DNA of 64,000 nt from Dirofilaria immitis (lineage: Eukaryota > Nematoda > Chromadorea > Rhabditida > Onchocercidae), in NCBI GenBank assembly GCA_024305405.1, contig JAKNDB010000087.1, positions 4,714,501-4,778,500 of the forward strand. The letters are read 5' to 3'. The position numbers and the translations under genes were made by a program. The notes beneath the pieces are model-generated. The model made no database searches. It was not told the DNA's origin and saw only the letters and a program-made list of their open reading frames with translations. Position 1 is the first letter of the stretch. Every line of letters starts with the position of its first letter. Positions 13,652-24,884 of the stretch are shown in pieces.

Positions 13652-16600
13652 TCAATTATGTGAAATGGTCTCAAATTTCAAAGATTTCTTCAGTTTTCTT
13701 GTTCCACTCATCTGGAAAAAGAACCTCAAACTTAGGTAATTAAATTATTACGATAAATTTGATAATACATTAAGGAACATAGCGATTACAACTAATCACA
13801 CGAATTCAACGATATTAATACAAGTGTAATGATAACGTAACTCAAGGGAAGAAGGAAGTTAAATATTACCTGATATAATTGTCCAACGCCTCGTTGAAGC
13901 ACATCTTTAGAAATGCTTTTAGTGCTCAGGACTTTCTTCTTCCATGTGGATTGAGGATTTTGGTACAGTTCTGTTGTTATAAAAAATAGCGTCTTTATTA
14001 GCGTGTGGAAAATGGAGCTCTTTCTAAGATTAGATAATATTTTGCATTATACAATAAATACGGAATTACAACATATACCAGCAATGTTATATCCAGAACG
14101 AGAAAAATCAAAAATTTGCTCTCTATAGTTTTATTAATATTCTCGAAATACTGTAAGCACAATAAAGTCCTCAAATCATAAGCAATAAAAGGTTAAGGAA
14201 TCATTTTTAAGAAAGTTAGGGGCGCGAATATTTAACAAAAGAAAGAAAAAACAAAGAATTTTCGCTTATTTCTTGATAGTTTTTATAACAAATAAGTTAG
14301 TCTACTTATCCATATTTCATTAAGGAATAAATTCACGGCAGAAAAGTATTGGGAAGATTAATATAAGATCTTGATGGCATGAGATGAAAAGTGTGATAGA
14401 AAAAATATGTTATGAATTTTTTCCAACAGAGTAGTAATACAATCCTTAAGTGTTTCAGATGAATATGCAAATATTTTAGCATAATCTTATTTTTAACTTA
14501 TGTGAAAAAATGTAGAGATAAATAGAGACTTAATACTAATATCATATTTTTAAATAAAGAAGGGCAAAAATGAATATGTAGACAATATAACAATATACAG
14601 CTGAATGATATCTTGACTCTATAATACGGAGCTTAAATAGAGACTGATCTTTATTTCTTGATTTAAAGATAATATAATGAAATATGATGCAAGATTGTAG
14701 CTTGTAAAATACTCAGAAGAGTTTGAATTCAAATTTCTTTCAAATTAATATTAGGAATCGATTCGACCATAGTATTTCATTATCTTTTATTGTGCTCAAT
14801 TTTTTTCTAATATTTTCCATCCTCATTTCGTTACTTGAAGTTCTATATTAAGTTAATGGATGTGAATAAATATTGAAGAACTACTGAATGGATTATTCAA
14901 TAACACTAACACATATTACAAGGAAAAATAACAACCATAAGAAATACTTGAATATAAAATAATCAATTAGATTCAAGATTTGGATTTTGCCTCATTCTTA
15001 GAAGCTAGCTGCAACTTATGATTTTAGCATAATTCCAGCTATTGCATGAAATCATAGTCCTTAAAATCAGGGTCATAATTACTTCGCGCTGGTAATCCGC
15101 AAATATCCATATTCAAATCCAAGTCAATTCTAGTTTTTGGACGGTTTTCATGCCAGTCGATTTCTTTTCCGTACGATCATGTCTTGGCGTAAAGTCCGCT
15201 TCGAAGCTCGTATGGCTTTCTGAATGATATCTTTTTTGTGGATTGGAAATTTCCTTTCCTCTGATTGCGGTATGCGTGATTATGTCACTAGAAGTAGCAG
15301 TATTATAAGTAATATCAGTTGTGTTATTATTAGTAAGAGTATCAGTGATAACAGCAGTAGTGATATCTGATGTTGAGTTCATGGCCAAAATATCAACGGA
15401 GCTACTACCAACTGTTATTTGTTGCGGTGAAGACCTCAGCATTTTTTCCGAATCCGAAAAAATTTCTTTTGATTCCATTTTTAATTTCACATCGGTATCA
15501 ACAGCATTGGATATAAAAGTTGACGTAATAACATGAGGTGTTGTTAAAGTGACTTGCTTTCTATTAAGCAAAATCTTATCACTTGTTAAAGATTCGTGAA
15601 CTTTATCAGGATTTGATATTGTACAAGTTGTCGGTCTTCCATCTTCGCTTTGGTCTTCTTGCACTCGACACTTAAGCCCACGTGCAATGCTTATATGGCT
15701 TGATTGATTTTTTCCAGTGATGTCATTTTCTTTGTCATATTCAAAGCTATCAAAAATATTCTCAAATTCATTTCGTTGCACAGATAATGATGTTGGTTTT
15801 TTGCATTACTGGAAACTTCATTTAGTTCAGCATTATTTTTTAAAGCATTGCAAAATAGCTTATCACTCTGAGTCTTTTTAAATCTATCTTTTGTTTTAAA
15901 TTTTTTAATTTTGTCTCGGCAAAATTTCCTGCTTGTGCTCTAGAGCTTCTTCTTAATAGTATATCGTCAGAGATTTTCTTTGAATTTATTTTGGAACTTT
16001 CGTCATCGTATTGATCATCTTCATCCTTCTTCAGGAATGCTACCCTTAACCGTTCATCCTTAATATCGAGAGATTTGGATGGGAAACGATCAGTCGCTGT
16101 AGTTGGTTGAGCGCAATCGGTGAATACAGCCATAAGCGTCCTTGCTTCTGGAGTTGCTGCAGTAACATCCTTCATACAATCTATCAAATCTACGGTTTCG
16201 GTATCGTTGGAAAGCGGTGGCATTTTCATTTCTAAATTCTCTGATGGTACTTCAGCATCTTTGACTTTATTAAATGCTAGTGGAGCAGTTTCTACGTCGT
16301 CAGCATTTTTATTGACATTATTTATTTCATCATGTTTATTCTGTCCTGTAGAAATATTAACAATGATGACTGGGCTATTGCTTGTTCTTACTAATGCATC
16401 ATCATTTACTACGGTGATGACAGCTTCAGTATTTCTCGTCGGCAATGGGTAGTCATTGAAGTTCATCATTTGCATCGTTACCAATGATCTCATATTTTTA
16501 GTATCTCGAGAACTAACTGGAATTTGAACGACAGGTATTGTTATAAACTCGTCAATTTTCTTCACAGTAGGTTTTCGATCACTTGGTGTTATAATGTCAC

Positions 16601-18926
16601 TGCACAAACCATTCTCTCCAGTTTCATTTGTGATGGAATTTAACGGTTCAACCACTGGCAGATTTTCGAAGTTTTGCTCAATATTGTGATCATTCAACGT
16701 TCCAGCATCATGCAAAGGTGCATTGTTTTCAGCTTTAGGAATGGAACTCAGAAGAATTTCAGGAATTGAATTTAGATGACATTCTGATTCTGATTCTGAA
16801 TTAGATTTTTGCTGCTCTTTTCTTGAACCATTCGACCTAACATCGTTTTTCGAATTATTGCTTTCTGATTTCTAAATTTTAAAAAGTTTTTAGAAACATT
16901 TTCCAAAATCTATCGTCTGAATTTGCCAATAATATTGAATTCATTTGTTATGAAAATATTTTTGATTGGAAAGAAAGCTGAAAATTCTTTCTTACTTTCT
17001 TGAATCAAAATGCATTAAAGTTATAAAAAAATTAAAAGGGCATCTACTGAGTTTTGTACTCTTAATGTTTCAGAATTAGACATTTCATAAGAAATAAAAG
17101 CTTGCTTCTTGCAAACATTAGGGAAAGTGACAAGTTCATGATCCAGCATCACTGATATCATTTTTTTTAAAACAAAAGTTTAAAAGATAATTTTCAAAGA
17201 TTGCATGGACTTAAATGAAGCGATAACACTATACCGAGAAAAGAATTAATCAAGAATTGATGATTAATAAATATTTTTACCTAAACCAAAGTATCACTTT
17301 GTTTGTGATTTTGGTGATAAAATCTGAATGACAAAAAAAATGGTGGAAGCGAAAAAACTTATGAAAGAAAACTTGATATTTTAAAATCTTTTTAAGGGGA
17401 CCAAACGATTATCAGAATATCAAAGTCCAACAATTTAGTAAGAGCCATTTTTCAATCCATAAATCAGTTTCTAATTTGATTCCCATGTTTCTTTCTGTAT
17501 CAGATTCTCATATCTGCAAGCCAATCTTCGAACCAGGCCTAGAATTTTAGTATTCCATTCGACTTAAAATTATTTTGGGAGTAATGGCTTCTTTTACTCA
17601 ATTTAATTTTTAAATTTTTCTTAAGTCTCGATGAACTTCCTTTCAACTTGAACTATTATATAATATTTTCTTTTTTATTCTGATCTTTGAACCAGTGATG
17701 CTTCATATCATGTTAAAAATATGAATATTTTCAGCATAAAACTTACGCAGTGCAAATATTTAAAAATTAACTTTGTTTCGATTGATAATATCATAGTAAA
17801 TTTAACGTCGCTCTTAAAATTGTACTGATCAAATATGACCCCTTTTCTCATTTCTGATTTCTTTTGAAGAATTTCAAACAACTTACCTGCTCATTGCTAT
17901 GTTGATATTCAGATAAATTAGTCGAGCAAACACGATTATGTCCAAAATCTGTTAAAGAATGATTGACGCAGACACCACCGTCAAATGGAAATGGAAGACC
18001 AGTTCGAGAAGTGTAACCACGTTGTTTCAAATAAATATCGACGGATTCAGCGGAATCAAGTGCGCTCTGTTCTAGAGATTCAATTTTTGAATTGATGTTC
18101 CATTTCTGTAATAGTTTAAAAGCATTCATTCCACTTTTTTTCTAAAACGATATGGAGTATGAATATATATGCCATCTATTTTTTTATAGAATATACAATT
18201 AAAAATGTAGAATTTTGGGAACAAAATGTACTTGACGATCCTCGGATAGTAAACCATACGGTTTATGAAGAAATGGTCGCTGCGATACAGCTACATACGA
18301 TCCACCATTTTCAATTTCTTCGAACTGAAAACAGAATGTTTTTCACGGAATTTTTAATAAAAAAGTTACGGAATAAGATACTGTTAGCAAGCTAAAGCTA
18401 ACTTCTAAATTATTCATTTAAGTGAATGATTATAATCCGGAAGTTTGAAAAGAACTTAAGGAACTAATAATTTGTTTAATAGCTCGCTACCTAGTGAATC
18501 TGAATCCTACATTACAAATAACTATTTCAATAATTACCATACCAAATGATTTTGCTACAACTTATGCTCCTCATTCCAAGTTAAATCTCATAATCAGTTG
18601 AAATTATAAAATTCATGTGATTATATGATGATCAAATAAGACTTCAATAGAAATCTAATTTTTAATGCAAAACAAACATGTTGTATGCGAAGCCCATCTG
18701 TTCGATAGATTTCATGAACAGGAGCCATTAAATTTAATTTCTTGGTTAGGTAATCCAGAAAAGTAAGCCAATGTTTAAATCTTTTCCGACAAATGACCAC
18801 TACTGATCCTTTGTCATATTGATCACCATTTTTGTATACTTTTATTCGTATCCCGCGATAATCCAAATCCACTGAATGTTCTTGATGATTAGAAAAGATA
18901 TTGAAGTCTAAACCAGAAGTATCCAT
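13652..18926 (-). CDS. Doublecortin (DCX)-domain protein with a long low-complexity tail
   Basis: Probable microtubule-associated protein. Minus-strand exons in order: 18926-18678, 18324-18232, 18141-17887, 16871-15083, 13970-13870 and 13711-13652. All junctions are phase-compatible. The first two exons form one DCX domain (about residues 25-110) with IKVYKNGD, FLDYLTKKLNL, APVHEIYRTDG and FEEIENGGSYVAVSQRP. The third exon has a basic/Cys-containing linker. The fourth is an unusually long exon of about 600 codons, rich in Ser, Thr, Asn and Asp, with LLRRSSRAQAG in its middle. This exon needs one extra base in each of three homopolymers (near 15145, 15797 and 15901). With those three the exon phase matches exactly. 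If the donor at 15083 is not used the frame ends at a stop at 15039, so the last two small exons (ending KLKKSLKFETISHN) are less certain. There is only one DCX domain, against two in classical doublecortins. Confidence 0.75.
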
Positions 18927-19123
18927 GATTGCAATTTATTGTAGATAAATAAGAATAAAAATCAAGAGAAAAATAAATTTCTGCGCCTTTTCTTCCTGAA
19001 ATTTTCCTTAACACTTTGCGTTTATTTTTTTTTCGAGATCTGAAATATTATAACATTGTATTTTTTATGATTCATTCTTTTTTATCAGAAAGTGCGTTTA
19101 AATCTTTTATTTTTCTTTTTTTT

Positions 19124-19179
19124 GGGCAAAAGGGAAAAGGGGGAAAGGGGAGGGGGAAGAGGAAGGATGAGGGAAGGGG
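19124..19179 (+). other. G-rich homopurine tract with G-quadruplex pattern
   Basis: In an otherwise AT-rich region the plus strand carries an almost pure purine run. It has four or more G-runs of three to five separated by one to four bases within 19132-19156, and further G-runs to 19179. It lies about 200 bases upstream of the DCX gene start. The pattern fits a G-quadruplex on the plus strand or an H-DNA triplex. Confidence 0.7.
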
Positions 19180-19435
19180 ACATTATCCTTAAATTTATAA
19201 TAGAAATCCTACACTAAAATTAATTCCTAAACATTATTAGGTATGAAGATATAGCAAAACGAAGTTTTCTCCAATTCGCTTCCTAGCTTGCATTGCCACA
19301 TACCTTAGTAATTATTCTTCATAATTTTTAGAAATAATTTTCAGATACCGAATTATATGTGAATAAGGTTTTTTGAATGGAAAATAAGCAAATGAATAAA
19401 AAACTATGCGAAAATAAACTTGATTGGTTCTAGAT

Positions 19436-19686
19436 AGAAGCAGATAATATTTGCGTTCTTACGCCAAGGAGATTTAGCATACATAATGCTAAATCTCCTT
19501 GACATTCTGCTGTCCTTTTATGAGCAGATCGATTATTCAAAAGACGGAAATCGGCCATTTCTTTAAATGCCTTAGAGCTCCTAGTATCAGCCTGCAGTTG
19601 TCCATAAGGGAAATCTGCGTTGAGTGATTTCCTACAGCCATATTCTGTTTCTTTTTGTTGACCTTTATTTTTAATCAGTTTTGATT
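19436..19686 (-). CDS. Candidate exon of an unrecognised, possibly secreted peptide gene
   Basis: An open minus-strand stretch with clearly more balanced composition than its surroundings. It has an acceptor-like TTAACAG near 19680 and a consensus GTAAGA donor about 19456 after the residues NLLG. The translation contains EYGCRKSLNADFPYGQLQ, a dibasic HKR and then TAECQGDLALCMLNLLG, a two-Cys segment. That layout would suit a peptide precursor, but no signal-peptide exon was seen and the family is not recognised. Confidence 0.35.
19465..19501. repeat. Perfect 16-bp inverted repeat with 5-base loop
   Basis: The arms at 19465-19480 and 19486-19501 are exact reverse complements, separated by ACATA. 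In transcripts of either strand this would form a stable 16-bp hairpin. It lies inside the candidate exon at 19436-19686. Confidence 0.95.
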
Positions 19687-22355
19687 GGCTGTTAATCAAT
19701 GAGAAAATATAGACTGGGAAGTTTTCATTTCAAGAAGTAAAATAAGACATCATTTATTTTGAACTAACAAGTTGAGAAATGAAGCAAAAAGGCAATTAAG
19801 TGAATTGATACTACCATCATCCGAAAGACTTATCACATGGAATGTGATCAGAAACAAATATATACTCTATGTCTTATTTTTTTATTTCTATAAACAAATT
19901 TCAGAATAACAAAATCTCTTAACTCATTGTTTTTTGCAATTCTTTTGTTTAACGGAAAGGTTTTAATTTCATTTAGAAAGAGATTTTATCCGCCATTGAA
20001 AGTATGAAAATTGTATTCCCAAAATTGTGAGATTGAAGAGAGAGAGGAGAGCGAAAGAGAAGGACATTTCATTTTTCAAAATGTTCTCATTAAAATCATA
20101 CATTTTGAGTAAAACGTCATGCATTATTGCAGGTGCTACTTAGTGTTTGCTATTGGTTTATTTTAATCTCAAAAAAATTCGAAGACTATTCACGCAATTT
20201 TCGTTCGTTGAGAATTTTGTTTATTTCTTGTTTAGTGAAAAATTCCATTTGATTGACATTTATTTCTAACACTCCATATTAGCTCTAACATTCTGGAAGT
20301 TTAATAGAAACATTATTTACATAATAATTCCACTGAAATAATAATCAAAAAAAAAGAAAGATATGGTTGGTGTCATTTAATTGATATCCAGTGAATTTGC
20401 CTGAAAACTTCATTCTAAAGCGCAGTTGTTAAACGATTTGAAGATTAATTGGCTATTTCGTTCTAGAATTGCAAATAATACTCTGCCATTTTAAGAAAGA
20501 TGTAAAAATCCAGAAACTTGTGCGAGAGTTTCGATGATGAAGAAAGAATTAAGGAAATAAGTGATAGAATTTTTGCAAATAAGGAAATATCGAAGAAGTT
20601 TTTTGCCAACTGAAAATTTTTCACGGATATAAAGGATGAGAAGAGAAGCCAGTGTAATTAGCGATTATTCGGTTTAGTTGTATGCAGCAATTTTTCATAA
20701 AAAATAATACAAAATTGTAGTATAACTAAGCAGCAATCGTATTTATTAATAGTTTTAGAACTACGTGGAAAAAAATTAGACATTTGACGGTAAAAATCTT
20801 AATTGGCAAAAGAGTATTTTAACATAGATGGAGTGAATAATCATCATTTAGAAAAGAAGGCTGTTTTCTTTGTCATTTTACAAACATTCTCTTATTATTT
20901 AATTAAAAGATTTATATGAGGAAAATAATTATGTTTTGATATCCAATTCAGTCTCGAATCCGTTTTTTTTCGACTACCTCTAATTCTGTACATTCATTTC
21001 TGTGTTGCTTCTTATCACTTCAGATTGTTTATAGTAATAAAGCATAATAAAATGATTTTCGCTAGTTCATATAAATCAGGTTTTATCAAATTTATCAGGC
21101 AAATAATGGCAATTTAAAAGCGCTTTGAAAATTTGTGTTTTTCTAAAAATTACGGTCGATATCCAATTAATTACTGGAATCTGGATTAAGCTAGAATCTA
21201 TAAGCCGGATTTAGAAAAACAGATACTTCCAAAATTTACAGCTACTAAGTCATTCAAAACAAAAAATTCAGAAAACATTATACCGTCTTTCTTATATTTA
21301 AAACTATGACATCATCATATATTTGAACTCCTTTTGAAGGATGAATGTATGATATTTTTGCTATCGTATAGTTGTTCTGTATGATGGTGATAAGTTTTAA
21401 CAGAAGCATATATCGGTAAACAATAATTATAAAAATAAATTTAATGCAAAAATATAATACTTCTTTCGAAGGAACAAAGCGCTAAAATATAACTATAGAT
21501 TTAATGGATTTACAGCCCTCATTACTTGACTTGTTATTTTTGTAGAGCGCTTTCTTACCACTTTAGACCAATAAAATTGAGATCAGTTTAACATCCTTAT
21601 ATTGTTTCATTCGACACCATGTATTATTCCTAATTTTTGATTCATCATTATTCTTAGTAAATACCACTACTATAGCATTTTTTAAATTGCTCGATATTAA
21701 ATCGAACATTAAGTTACAACATTCCAATAATTTTTAAAATATTTTTTTAAACTTGAAACTTTCTACAAATTGCATTGAGAGTGTTTCAATGTCTAACTTA
21801 TATGTTCATGAAATGCTTTTAATAGTCCTGATACGATATGCCTTGTTACAGCAAATTGTGTACGATTATAGCTTTTATTAGTTTCATCGTTCTTCCATTT
21901 GTACAAGTTTTTACCTCTTTCACTACAGGCAACATTTCGATGTCTGGGGACTATGTGTGGTGAACTTGAAGAGAACAGTTGAAATTGCAAAACAAGTTTT
22001 CATGGATACCATCATCTTCATGGCGTTAAAATATTTATTTCATTATGAAGATCTTATTTAGGGCATTTAATTCGGAGAATGTGGGAAAGAGAAACCGACC
22101 CTAATAATCTCGAATATTTTGATTTCTTGGCTGTCAGCTGATGATACGAACGAATGTAGTGTATCACTGATATCGTCATAATAGCATGAGCAGTAATAAT
22201 GAGAAAAGTATTCTAGAAATCTGGTTATGGCACTTTATCACTACTGTGGTTGTCGCATTCGTCATCTTTCTCAATGTTGAATGATTTGAAAGCGATGTTA
22301 TGCAATAGGAAAACTGTGACCTGTCTTACCTTATTGCTTCTCTCTCTTTCAAAAT

Positions 22356-24884
22356 ATGAAACTCGCTTTGCTGTTTTTGACTTTTAGTATTATTACCACA
22401 TTTAATATCGTAAAAGGTCAGTTTCACATATTTTAGAGAGCTCTTTAAATTTGTTTTTCTTCTTTTGTTCAGTAACTTTTTATCTTCGTTATTTTAAACT
22501 AATATAAATGATTATTAAATATTTCAGTCTTATCCTATCATTTATAAAATTAAGTGTTCTCTTCGAGAAAAATCTGCAAAAAGTTATGGCATTTTTTTTA
22601 AAAGATGCGCTTATTATTTATTGCTGAATAACTTATTTAAAACTAACAGATTAAGATTGAAAAACTGCAAGGATTTAAATTTTCCGAAAAATTTAGGTCA
22701 AGAAAACTGTGAAGATTCAAACAACAATTGCCGAGATTGGGTTACGTCACATGTTTCGTTATGTCAAACTACTGATTATATCATCAAGACATGCCGCAAA
22801 TCATGTGGCTTTTGTATAGGAAAAGTAGAACCAAGTATGGATATTGTTTAGAGCATTTTATTTCCATTCTTTTGGAATAAGCAGAAAAAATATGACTTTT
22901 TCATCTTCTAAAGAAGATTTTATATAAAAATATTTAAATAAGCTCTTTAATAAATACATTTCAATTTAAGGAATTTATATAACTTCTATTTGTTCTTCTA
23001 TCACATAAATTCACTTTTACTCTCTAAATTTGTCATTTTCTCAAATTTCAATTTCTTAAAATTTATGAATATTATTAAAGAACGAAATATGTAAGTGCAA
23101 GAATATATTTCCTGCACAGAGAATATATTCTCTTTGCTTTTTCAATTTTTTGATTTTCTTTTTTTTTTTTTTGATAGGATTCGATATTTCACATGTCCCT
23201 TCTAATTTGCAATCCATCGCATGGCTAATTGGCATTTGGCGATCGAATCATGGCGGTAAAGCAATTTTTCCAACCATACCTACATTTACATACGGCGAAC
23301 AAATCGAAATTTCATTGCCTGACGAACACATGACTGGATTGAAAGCACTCAATTACACGTATGCGATTTGCTTAATGTTTGCGAATTTTTTCTTTTAAGA
23401 TTTGATTTGTAATTGAAATACAGAGACGGACATCGCTTAAATTTTATAAGATTAATTTACGGTACGTTTATCAAAATCTTCGAATAATTTCAAATCTTTG
23501 AAATATTTTAAACCGATATAATTAGTTTTTAAACCGATATTAAGATTAATTATGAAAGATTCTATTACAGAATATTCTCGCGAAGATTGATCGTGTATTT
23601 TTAGTTGTAAGAACGAAATTAATTTCATATGGATGAAATGTTTTCATTTTAATTTTATCATATAGTATATTCAGAGCATTTGCATGGGGATCATCAGGAC
23701 ATGAAGAATTACATGCCGAATACGGTTATATTACAGCAGAGCCTAATACAAGGACAATTTCACTTACTACTGTTATGGATAATGGCAAGTTCTTTATTAC
23801 ATGCCATATGGCTTAATACTTAATATATCTGCGAGCAAACGTTAGATAATGCTTTTCCTTTTGCTTGTTACGCATAAAGGGAAATACATTTTGAAACATT
23901 TTTAATTAATTTTTTAAAACTAAAATTTCATGTTTTGTAACGGTTGAACAAGGAATCGTTGAGCCGAACCGAATCGAATTCCATTTAAAGGATATTGGAC
24001 GAATTAGTTTCAGTAGAGACCTACCAGTCCTTCAAGTAAATTGTTATTGTGAAATTTTCTACTCGAAAAAGTTATGAAATATTTTTAAAATTAAAACTAC
24101 AAGAAGATAGAAACGTTTTTTCCTGTTATTATTAAATGTTTTTATTCTCTTCACATATAAATTATATTATTTTTATATTTATTCAATTAGGAACGAGAAG
24201 AATTAGTCCAATGCAAACTTCATCTTATGAAATTTTGGTTTATAATAATTCTGAAATGTCGAAGTTTCTTGTATGTAAATATTTTCTTTGATGTGAGAGT
24301 TTCTATGTGACGAAAATATTACTGATCTTATAGAAGAGGAAAAAAATACTTTTCATCATTTAATAATAAAGTTCCACTGAAAGTTATAAAATATTAAATG
24401 TTATCTTTACTGTTCCATACTGTTCTGTTTGCTTTCGTTTGCTTTTCTTATATAACTTATATGAAGTTAAAAATAATTGACGTTCAATAAGCGAACTTAA
24501 GAAATTCGTACTTGCTATTTCATAGAATTTCCATAATATCAAAAGACCGCACTGACAACAGCAATCTTGATAATCTTATTATATAACTACTAGCAAAGAA
24601 ATCCTAGCAAAAATTTTAATATCAAAATTTATTCATTTTATCACAGCTTTAATTTATATTTGCTACCAATACCTTTTGTTGCATATAGATTTAATAATAT
24701 CATTCTAAAACTCAATTAAAAGATTCTAAGCTGATTTGTATTGTTACATAATTTTCACTTATAGTTGATACGAGAATGGACATTACTGGACAAGAACACT
24801 TTGCAAGCACGTCTACATATGGAAACATTGACTCATGGAATGCAAGAACATACGTTTATACGTTATCGAAGAATTTATCCTTAG
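22356..24884 (+). CDS. Secreted ShKT-domain / nitrobindin-like haem-binding fusion protein
   Basis: Exons 22356-22416, 22697-22834, 23178-23358, 23675-23784, 23953-24035 and 24765-24884 join in one frame of 231 codons without any correction. Residues 1-20 are a signal peptide (MKLALLFLTFSIITT). About residues 22-60 form a ShKT domain with six Cys in the usual spacing, including CRDWV and a final CRKSCGFC. Residues about 67-230 match the nitrobindin / THAP4 C-terminal beta-barrel: IAWLIGIWRS, PTFTYGEQIEIS, HEELHAEYGYI, TTVMDNG, RISFSRDL and a last strand with MQEHTFIRYRRI, where the His aligns with the haem-axial His as I recall it from THAP4. Nitrobindins bind ferric haem and act on NO or peroxynitrite. 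Without the donor at 22835 the ShKT exon would stop at 22851, giving a 71-residue protein instead. The fourth intron starts with GC. Confidence 0.75.
23785..23952 (+). other. GC-AG intron
   Basis: The donor reads GCAAGT, the usual non-canonical GC donor, after residues VMDN. The acceptor is ACAAG. Using the nearby GT at 23789 instead runs into a stop in the next exon, so the GC donor is the in-frame choice. Confidence 0.6.

Larger units (their letters stand above)
18927..22355. other. Intergenic region between divergent genes
   Basis: Contains the promoter sides of the DCX-domain gene (-) and the ShKT-nitrobindin gene (+). Apart from the G-rich tract, the candidate peptide exon and its hairpin listed separately, I see purine-rich patches near 20034-20064 and no firm gene. 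An ORF at 21793-21990 (-) has fairly balanced composition but no motif. Confidence 0.45.

Noticed and set aside
15321..16452. Plus-strand ORFs of 71 and 110 codons
   Set aside because: They are antisense shadows of the long DCX-gene exon, which has splice sites in phase and coding-like low-complexity sequence on the minus strand.
18159..18395. Plus-strand ORF of 78 codons
   Set aside because: The minus strand here is the second half of a DCX domain (FEEIENGGSYVAV), so this is a shadow.
21793..21990. Minus-strand ORF of 65 codons
   Set aside because: Composition is fairly balanced, but no motif, splice sites or partner exons were seen, so it is not called a gene.
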